Source: Actinacidiphila acidipaludis (GTDB taxonomy: Bacteria; Actinomycetota; Actinomycetes; Streptomycetales; Streptomycetaceae). From it: a stretch of 64,000 bases of DNA. The stretch covers positions 18,575 through 82,574 of the forward strand of contig NZ_JAINZZ010000031.1 of assembly GCF_019890725.1 (NCBI RefSeq). Direction: 5' to 3'. This document shows positions 59,050 through 64,000 of this stretch, one piece after another. Made by a program: the position numbers and the translations under genes. Below the pieces are notes generated by a model. It did not search any database and was not told where the DNA came from. It saw nothing but the letters and a program-made list of their open reading frames with translations. Every line of letters begins with the position of its first letter. Position 1 is the stretch's first letter.

Positions 59050-60339
59050 TCAGCCAGCCGGTTGCGGCCGTTCCGGACCGGTGGCCTCGCCTGCTCCGGG
59101 TGCCCGGTCCACCGCCGGCGCGTCCTCCACGTGGGTCGGACGGTCCTCGACCGGCCGCGCGTTCCGCACCCCCGGCACGGCGGCCGTTCCCAGGCAGGCG
59201 GCCGCGACCAGCACGGCGGACGCGTACAGCGGTGCCGAGGCGCCGAAGGCGTGCGCGGCCAGCGGCGCCACCGCGTACCCCACCGGCATCGCCGCCAGCG
59301 ACAGCAGCCAGTCGTAGGAGGTGACGCGGGCCAGCACCCCGGCCGGCACCGAGGCGAAGACGTACGTCTCCCACACCGGCGTGAGGAACCCGAGCGCGCC
59401 CAGCGCCAGGCAGTAGCCGGGGACGAGCAGCCAGCCGGGGGCGTCGGCACCCAGCAGGAACAGGGGGATCGCGTACGTGGCCAGGCCCAGGTTGCCGGTG
59501 AGGATCGGGCGCTTGAGCCGGGCCCGGCTCGCGAGCAGGGAGCCGACGAGCAGCCCGAACGATCCGGCTTCCAGGATTGCGACCCACAGGCCGTCGCCGC
59601 CCTTGCGGTCGTGCACCACCACGAGCGGGCCGAGGGTGGCGAGCACGGCCGCGGTGCCGTTCCACACGCAGTGCGCGACCAGGCTCGTCCAGTACCAGTC
59701 GCGGGCCCGCACCTCGCTCCACCCCTCGACGAGGTCGGCGCGCATCGACCGGCGGGGGATCGGGGTGCGCGGTATCCGGATCACCGCGAGCATGCTCGCG
59801 CTCGCCGCGAAGGAGGCGGCGTCCAGGACGAAGGCCCAGCCCGGGCCCGCGGTGAAGATGAGCGCGCCGGCCACCGCGGGACCGGCCAGCCGGGTCGCGC
59901 TGGTGGCCGACGCCATCAACGCGTTGGCGCGCAGCAGGCCATCGGCCGGCGCGGTGCCGCTGACCAGCGGGGCGGTGGTCGGCATCGCGAACGCCGAGGC
60001 GACGCCGCCGACCATCTCGGCCAGCGCGATGTCCGTCAGGCGCGGTGTGCCGCCGATGAGTTCGAGGCCGACCAGCAACTGGGCGGCGCAGCGCACCAGA
60101 TCGGTGGTCAGGGCGACCGTGCGGGCGTCGAAGCGGTCGGCGGCCACGCCGCCGAGCGGGAGCAGCAGCAGGCGCGGCACCATCGCGCAGCCCAGGACCA
60201 GGGCGAGGGCCGACGCGGAGCCGGTGGCCCGGCTGATGGCGATCGCCAGCGCGGCGGGCACGACGGCGTCGCCGAGCGCGGAGAGGGTGCGGCCGGTGAA
60301 CAGCAGGCGGAAGGCGCGGACGCGCAGAGGATGAGGCAC
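59050..60339 (-). CDS. MFS transporter
   Basis: About 429 residues, twelve hydrophobic helices, opening LRVRAFRLLFTGRTLSALGDAVVPAAL and with the MFS loop-2 motif GGVAADRFDARTV. The C-terminal ~40 residues are polar Pro/Glu-rich. Likely a drug or metabolite exporter. The start is uncertain (GTG 60339 or 60348). Divergent to the MarR gene 88 nt away, which probably represses it. Confidence 0.88.
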   Translation of the reverse strand: MPHPLRVRAFRLLFTGRTLSALGDAVVPAALAIAISRATGSASALALVLGCAMVPRLLLLPLGGVAADRFDARTVALTTDLVRCAAQLLVGLELIGGTPRLTDIALAEMVGGVASAFAMPTTAPLVSGTAPADGLLRANALMASATSATRLAGPAVAGALIFTAGPGWAFVLDAASFAASASMLAVIRIPRTPIPRRSMRADLVEGWSEVRARDWYWTSLVAHCVWNGTAAVLATLGPLVVVHDRKGGDGLWVAILEAGSFGLLVGSLLASRARLKRPILTGNLGLATYAIPLFLLGADAPGWLLVPGYCLALGALGFLTPVWETYVFASVPAGVLARVTSYDWLLSLAAMPVGYAVAPLAAHAFGASAPLYASAVLVAAACLGTAAVPGVRNARPVEDRPTHVEDAPAVDRAPGAGEATGPERPQPAG

Positions 60340-60353
60340 GGCCTCCACGCTAT

Positions 60354-60365
60354 TTCGGTAACGAA
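60354..60365. promoter_or_regulatory. Possible MarR operator TTCGGTAACGAA
   Basis: A small palindrome (TTCG-GTAA-CGAA) in the A/T-rich MFS/MarR divergent region. Short arms; offered only because MarR regulators usually bind in such places. Confidence 0.3.
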
Positions 60366-60427
60366 CTTTTCGCCACTGAATAATCAACTGCCGACGTATC
60401 GGCTTCCCGGCGGCTAGAATCGGTCCC

Positions 60428-60928
60428 ATGAGCGCTTCCCGGCCCGCCCGCGACTGGACCGACGGCCACGTCGAGCGCTGGCTGCCCGTCCTGCCCGGGC
60501 TCGATCCCGACATCGAGGGCGCCGCCACCCGTGTCAAGGTCCTCACCGACCACCTGCGCAAGGTCCGTGAGCGGTCGCTCGCCGACTTCGACCTGCACAA
60601 GCACGAGTTCGACACGTTGCACACGCTGGCGGGGAGGGGTGGGCGGGCGGCGCCCTCGGAGCTGGCCGCAGACCTCCAGATGGCGCCGGCGTCCATCACC
60701 GGGCGGGTCGACGCGTTGGAGCGCCGCGGGTATGTGCGGCGCATTCCTTCGGTGGACGACCGGCGGCGGGTCGATGTCCAGCTCACCGAGGCGGGGCGGG
60801 CCGCTTGGCTCGGGGCGATGGACGTCGTCGGCCATGAGGAGTATCGCCTGCTCGGCGTGTTGAGCGGCGACGAGCGGCGGACTCTCTCGGACTTGCTTCG
60901 GCGTGTGCTGCTCGCGGCAGAGGCCTGA
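60428..60928 (+). CDS. MarR-family regulator
   Basis: 166 residues. Winged helix: LADFDLHKHEFDTLHTLAGRG, ASITGRVDALERRGYVRRIPSVDDRRRVDVQLT, with the DRR wing. TAGAAT at 60415-60420 lies 8-13 nt before the ATG, so the mRNA is probably leaderless. Divergent from the MFS gene, the usual MarR-efflux arrangement. Confidence 0.92.
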   Translation: MSASRPARDWTDGHVERWLPVLPGLDPDIEGAATRVKVLTDHLRKVRERSLADFDLHKHEFDTLHTLAGRGGRAAPSELAADLQMAPASITGRVDALERRGYVRRIPSVDDRRRVDVQLTEAGRAAWLGAMDVVGHEEYRLLGVLSGDERRTLSDLLRRVLLAAEA

Positions 60929-61067
60929 CCTTCCGTCCGCCCGGGCAGTTCCCCGTGAGACGGGTACGCGTCCGGGGGCAAGTGGGCTACCGGGCCGGAA
61001 GCCGGAGACCTGGTACGGGTCTCGGCGCCCGGCCGGGCGCCGGCGTACGCGACACGGCGGGGGCCGC

Positions 61068-61098
61068 TTGCGTTAGAGCGTGCTCCAACTCATAGCGT
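61068..61098 (+). promoter_or_regulatory. MerR-type promoter with 19-bp spacer dyad
   Basis: TTGCGT (61068-61073) and TAGCGT (61093-61098) are separated by 19 nt. The spacer contains the imperfect dyad TTAGAGCG-TGCTCCAA (61073-61088). An over-long spacer with an internal dyad is the hallmark of promoters twisted open by MerR-family activators; the sequence resembles AdhR/NmlR-type sites. No merR gene is in this window. Confidence 0.65.
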
Positions 61099-61105
61099 CG
61101 GGGAC

Positions 61106-61951
61106 ATGACGCAGGAAGAGCAGCACGCCCAGTCGCCCGCGGGAACCGGCCCCGCCCCGTCCGACCGCTACGCCCGCGGGATGGCCGCCCTCGCGCAGGT
61201 CACCGGGACCGAGCACCCCGCCGTGCTGGACCCCGTGGCGGAGATCGCCCCGGATCTGGCGCGGTTCACCATCGAGTTCGGCTACGGCGACGTCTGGTCG
61301 CGGCCGGGACTCACCCCGCGCCAGCGCCAGATCGCCACCGTCGCGGCGCTGGCCGCGCTCGGCAACGCGGCGCCGCAACTGCGCTTCCACATCGGCGGCG
61401 CGCTCAACGTCGGCTGCACGCGCCGTGAGATCGTCGAGACCTTCATCCATGCCACCGTCTACGCCGGGTTCCCGGCCGCGCTGAACGCCCTGAGCGCGGC
61501 CCGCGAGGTGTTCGCCGCCCGCCCGGCCGGGGAGGGCGCGGACGACGACGACCTGTCGCGTCCCGGTCCCGCCGACGGCGACCGGTACCAGCGCGGACTG
61601 GAGGCGCTGCGCGCGGTGGACGGGCCGGAGGGCGTCCATGTCGTCCGCTCGCTCGACGACATCGCACCCGACCTCGGCCGGTACCTCGTCGAGTACGTCT
61701 TCGGCGACATCTACGCCCGGCCCGGGCTGGACCTGGCCACCCGCGAACTGGCGTCGGTCGCCATGTGCACCGCGCTGGGCACCGCCGGTCCGCAACTGCG
61801 CGTCCACCTGCGGGCGTTCCTCAACGTCGGCGGCACCCGGGAGGAGATCGTCGAGCTCATGACGCAGATGGCCGGGTACGCCGGCTTCCCCGCCGCGCTC
61901 AACGGCGTCGCCGCGGCCCGCGAGATCCTCGCCGAGCACGACCGCGCCTGA
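61106..61951 (+). CDS. Tandem carboxymuconolactone decarboxylase-family protein
   Basis: 281 residues made of two CMD domains (~20-135 and ~155-275) that align with each other: RPGLTPRQRQIATVAALAALG with RPGLDLATRELASVAMCTALG, and GCTRREIVETFIHATVYAGFPAALNAL with GGTREEIVELMTQMAGYAGFPAALNGV. Neither copy has the AhpD CxxC, so it is more like gamma-carboxymuconolactone decarboxylase than a peroxidase. Leaderless start expected from TAGCGT at -13 to -8. Controlled by the MerR-type promoter just upstream. Confidence 0.9.
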   Translation: MTQEEQHAQSPAGTGPAPSDRYARGMAALAQVTGTEHPAVLDPVAEIAPDLARFTIEFGYGDVWSRPGLTPRQRQIATVAALAALGNAAPQLRFHIGGALNVGCTRREIVETFIHATVYAGFPAALNALSAAREVFAARPAGEGADDDDLSRPGPADGDRYQRGLEALRAVDGPEGVHVVRSLDDIAPDLGRYLVEYVFGDIYARPGLDLATRELASVAMCTALGTAGPQLRVHLRAFLNVGGTREEIVELMTQMAGYAGFPAALNGVAAAREILAEHDRA

Positions 61952-61974
61952 CCCCGCGGGTCCCGGCACACGAC

Positions 61975-62013
61975 AAGGCCCGCGCCCGCCGTTCGACGGC
62001 GGGCGCGGGCCTT
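61975..62013. terminator. Bidirectional hairpin between the CMD gene and sdhB
   Basis: Arms 61975-61991 and 61997-62013 are perfectly complementary (17 bp) around TTCGA. The outer AAGG...CCTT ends give a short U-tract in both directions. Confidence 0.9.
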
Positions 62014-62025
62014 CGCGTGCGGAAC

Positions 62026-62799
62026 CTAGAAGCGGCGGGTGATCAGCGCGCGCTTCACTTCCTGGATCGCCTTGGTGACCTCGATACCGCGCGGGCAGGC
62101 GTCCGTGCAGTTGAACGTGGTGCGGCAACGCCACACGCCGTCCTTGTCGTTGAGGATCTCCAGGCGCTGCGCGCCGCCCTCGTCACGCGAGTCGAAGATG
62201 AAGCGGTGCGCGTTGACGATCGCGGCCGGGCCGAAGTACTGGCCGTCGTTCCAGAAGACCGGGCAGGCCGACGTGCACGCGGCGCACAGGATGCACTTGG
62301 TGGTGTCGTCGAACCGGGCGCGGTCCTCCGCGGACTGCAGCCGCTCGCGGGTCGGCTCGTTGCCCTTGGTGATCAGGAAGGGCATCACGTCGCGGTACGC
62401 CTGGAAGAACGGGTCCATGTCGACCACGAGGTCCTTGAGCACCGTCATGCCCTTGATGGGCTCGACCGTGATCGGCTTCTCGGGGTTGATGTCCTTGATC
62501 AGCGTCTTGCAGGCCAGCCGGTTCTTGCCGTTGATCCGCATCGCGTCGGAGCCGCACACGCCGTGCGCGCACGAGCGGCGGAACGTCAGCGTGCCGTCGA
62601 TCTCCCACTTGACCTTGTGGAGGGCGTCCAGGACGCGCTCCTTGGGGTCCATCGGGATCCGGTAGTCCACCCACTCGGACTCCGCCGAGACCTCCGGGTT
62701 GAACCGGCGGATCCGCAGGGTGATCGTGACCAGGTGCGACGTCGTGTTCTCGGCCGCGTCCAGCGCGGTCGAGTGCTCGTCGAGCGTCGGGGTGCTCAT
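62026..62799 (-). CDS. sdhB: Succinate dehydrogenase iron-sulfur subunit
   Basis: 257 residues. The [2Fe-2S] ligands are in RRSCAHGVCGSDAMRINGKN (Cys, Cys, Asp) and LAC; the [4Fe-4S] and [3Fe-4S] clusters in CILCAACTSACPV and CRTTFNCTDACPRGIEV. Membrane-associated electron carrier of complex II between SdhA and the cytochrome subunits. ATG start overlaps the sdhA stop by one nt (TGATG). Confidence 0.98.
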   Translation of the reverse strand: MSTPTLDEHSTALDAAENTTSHLVTITLRIRRFNPEVSAESEWVDYRIPMDPKERVLDALHKVKWEIDGTLTFRRSCAHGVCGSDAMRINGKNRLACKTLIKDINPEKPITVEPIKGMTVLKDLVVDMDPFFQAYRDVMPFLITKGNEPTRERLQSAEDRARFDDTTKCILCAACTSACPVFWNDGQYFGPAAIVNAHRFIFDSRDEGGAQRLEILNDKDGVWRCRTTFNCTDACPRGIEVTKAIQEVKRALITRRF

Positions 62800-64000
62800 C
62801 AGTACTTACGCTCCATCGGCTGGTAGCGGGTCTGCACGACCGGCTTGTAGTCGAGGCGGATCGACTCGGTGCCGTCGGTGCCCACCTCGCGGTAGGCCAT
62901 CGTGTGCCGCATGAAGTTGACGTCGTCGCGGTTCGGGAAGTCCTCGCGGTAGTGACCGCCGCGGGACTCCTTGCGCGCCAGGGCGGACACGGCCATGACC
63001 TCGGCCAGCTCCAGCAGGTTGCCCAGCTCGATGGCCTCCAGCAGGTCGGTGTTGAACCGCTTGCCCTTGTCCTGGATGGCGACGTTCTTGTAGCGGTCGC
63101 GCAGTTCGCCGATCTTCTCGACCGCGGTCTTGATGGTCTGCTCGGTCCGGAACACCATCACGTTGGCGTCCATGGTCTCCTGCAGCTCCCGGCGGATGTC
63201 GGACACCCGCTCGTTGCCGGTGGAGTTCCGCAGCCGCTCGACCTGCGCCTCGACCAGCGCGGCCGGGTCCTCCGGCAGCGCGACGTAGTCGCTGGTGTGC
63301 GCGTACTCGGCGGCGGCGATGCCGGCCCGGCGCCCGAAGACGTTGATGTCCAGCAGCGAGTTGGTGCCGAGCCGGTTGGCGCCGTGCACGGACACGCAGG
63401 CGACCTCGCCGGCCGCGTACAGGCCGGGCACCACCGTGGTGTTGTCGGAGAGCACCTCGCCCTGCACGTTGGTCGGGATACCGCCCATCGCGTAGTGCGC
63501 GGTCGGCTGGATCGGGATCGGGTCGGTGTACGGCTCGATGCCCAGGTAGGTCCGCGCGAACTCGGTGATGTCCGGCAGCTTGGCGTCGAGCTGCTCCGGC
63601 GGCAGGTGGGTCAGGTCCAGGTAGACGTGGTCGCCCTCGGGACCGCAGCCGCGGCCCTCGCGGATCTCGGTGTAGATCGCGCGGGACACCACGTCACGGG
63701 AGGCGAGGTCCTTCATGACCGGCGCGTACTTCTCCATGAAGCGCTCGCCGTCCTTGTTGCGGAGGATGCCGCCCTCACCGCGGGCGCCCTCCGTCAGCAG
63801 GATGCCCATCCGCCAGATGCCCGTCGGGTGGAACTGGAAGAACTCCATGTCCTCGAGCGGCAGCCCGCGCCGGTACACCGCGGCCTGGCCGTCACCGGTC
63901 AGCGTGTGCGCGTTGGAGGTGACCTTGAAGAACTTGCCGTTGCCGCCGGACGCGTAGATCACGGCCTTGGCCTGGAAGATGTGGATCTCGCCGGTGGCCA
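62799..64000 (-). CDS. sdhA: Succinate dehydrogenase flavoprotein (3' part)
   Basis: The gene runs off the right window edge; about 400 C-terminal residues are present, continuing upstream of ASGGNGKFFKVTSNAH through ATGEIHIFQAKAVIY. Visible are the active-site region FHPTGIWRMGILLTEGARGEGG, HYAMGGI, and the FAD contact NRLGTNSLLDINVFGRRAG; the C-terminus ends RYQPMERKY. Oxidises succinate in the TCA cycle. First in order of transcription before sdhB; the N-terminal FAD loop and covalent-flavin His lie outside the window. Confidence 0.97.
   Translation of the reverse strand, partial: ATGEIHIFQAKAVIYASGGNGKFFKVTSNAHTLTGDGQAAVYRRGLPLEDMEFFQFHPTGIWRMGILLTEGARGEGGILRNKDGERFMEKYAPVMKDLASRDVVSRAIYTEIREGRGCGPEGDHVYLDLTHLPPEQLDAKLPDITEFARTYLGIEPYTDPIPIQPTAHYAMGGIPTNVQGEVLSDNTTVVPGLYAAGEVACVSVHGANRLGTNSLLDINVFGRRAGIAAAEYAHTSDYVALPEDPAALVEAQVERLRNSTGNERVSDIRRELQETMDANVMVFRTEQTIKTAVEKIGELRDRYKNVAIQDKGKRFNTDLLEAIELGNLLELAEVMAVSALARKESRGGHYREDFPNRDDVNFMRHTMAYREVGTDGTESIRLDYKPVVQTRYQPMERKY

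Noticed and set aside
62560..62600. Asp in place of a Cys ligand in the SdhB [2Fe-2S] motif (CGSD)
   Set aside because: The Asp is a normal ligand in many SdhB proteins, including the E. coli one; not a defect.
1..64000. Search for tRNA, rRNA, CRISPR arrays, insertion sequences and att sites
   Set aside because: No cloverleaf-like sequence, regularly spaced repeat array, transposase or integrase was recognised by reading; a tRNA or IS scan could still reveal something missed.

Overview
The window is about 73% G+C with very strong GC3 bias, GTG starts and densely packed genes. The gene order (pcrA, sucCD, purNH, folD, mdh, trpS, dacA-like, sdhBA) matches, from memory and not checked by search, the core-chromosome order of Streptomyces. 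The best reading is chromosomal DNA of a Streptomycetaceae species. No rRNA, tRNA, CRISPR array, transposase or integrase was seen. Long opposite-strand open frames (up to ~1.2 kb of protein) are GC artefacts and are left out.

Layout. 1-8 kb: an unknown 3' gene end, a small membrane protein, two tandem NlpC/P60 hydrolases (one behind a c-di-AMP riboswitch), the helicase PcrA and a membrane-anchored M23 peptidase with a Tyr/Gly-rich cytosolic tail. 8-18 kb: a lipase-like hydrolase, the B12-binding subunit IcmB, then a divergent five-gene cassette (DUF5691 and SWIM-zinc-finger on minus; MoxR ATPase, DUF5682 and VWA on plus) around a perfect 13-bp inverted repeat. 18-31.5 kb: housekeeping metabolism (sucCD, purNH, folD, mdh) with small membrane, RDD, DUF3017, DUF6350, ECF-like and XRE-TM proteins. 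31.6-37.3 kb: MocR regulator, AhpD-like protein, EamA-type transporter, ornithine aminotransferase RocD, TrpS. 37.5-43.9 kb: a 2'-5' RNA ligase-like protein, then two divergent operons that together look like the mycobacterial decaprenylphosphoryl-arabinose pathway (DprE2, DprE1; PAP2, UbiA, GtrA) followed by a YihY/BrkB protein. 43.7-45.5 kb: D-Ala-D-Ala carboxypeptidase and an SCO4848-type membrane protein.

45.5-62 kb is more accessory: a tight HATPase, SMC/OLD-like ATPase, PIN-domain operon next to an XRE-DUF397 pair; a TetR/DCC/membrane-protein operon with twin perfect operators; an MMPL transporter fused to beta-sandwich domains beside an OmpR-type two-component system; an FAD monooxygenase; an MFS/MarR divergent pair; and a CMD protein behind a MerR-type promoter. 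The window closes on sdhB and the 3' part of sdhA.

The candidates I rate highest for undescribed biology are the MoxR/DUF5682/VWA/SWIM/DUF5691 cassette with its shared operator, the HATPase-ATPase-PIN operon, and the polyprenyl-phospho-arabinose pathway in a genus not known for arabinogalactan. At least 11 genes have a -10-like hexamer 7-13 nt before the start codon, which predicts leaderless mRNAs.
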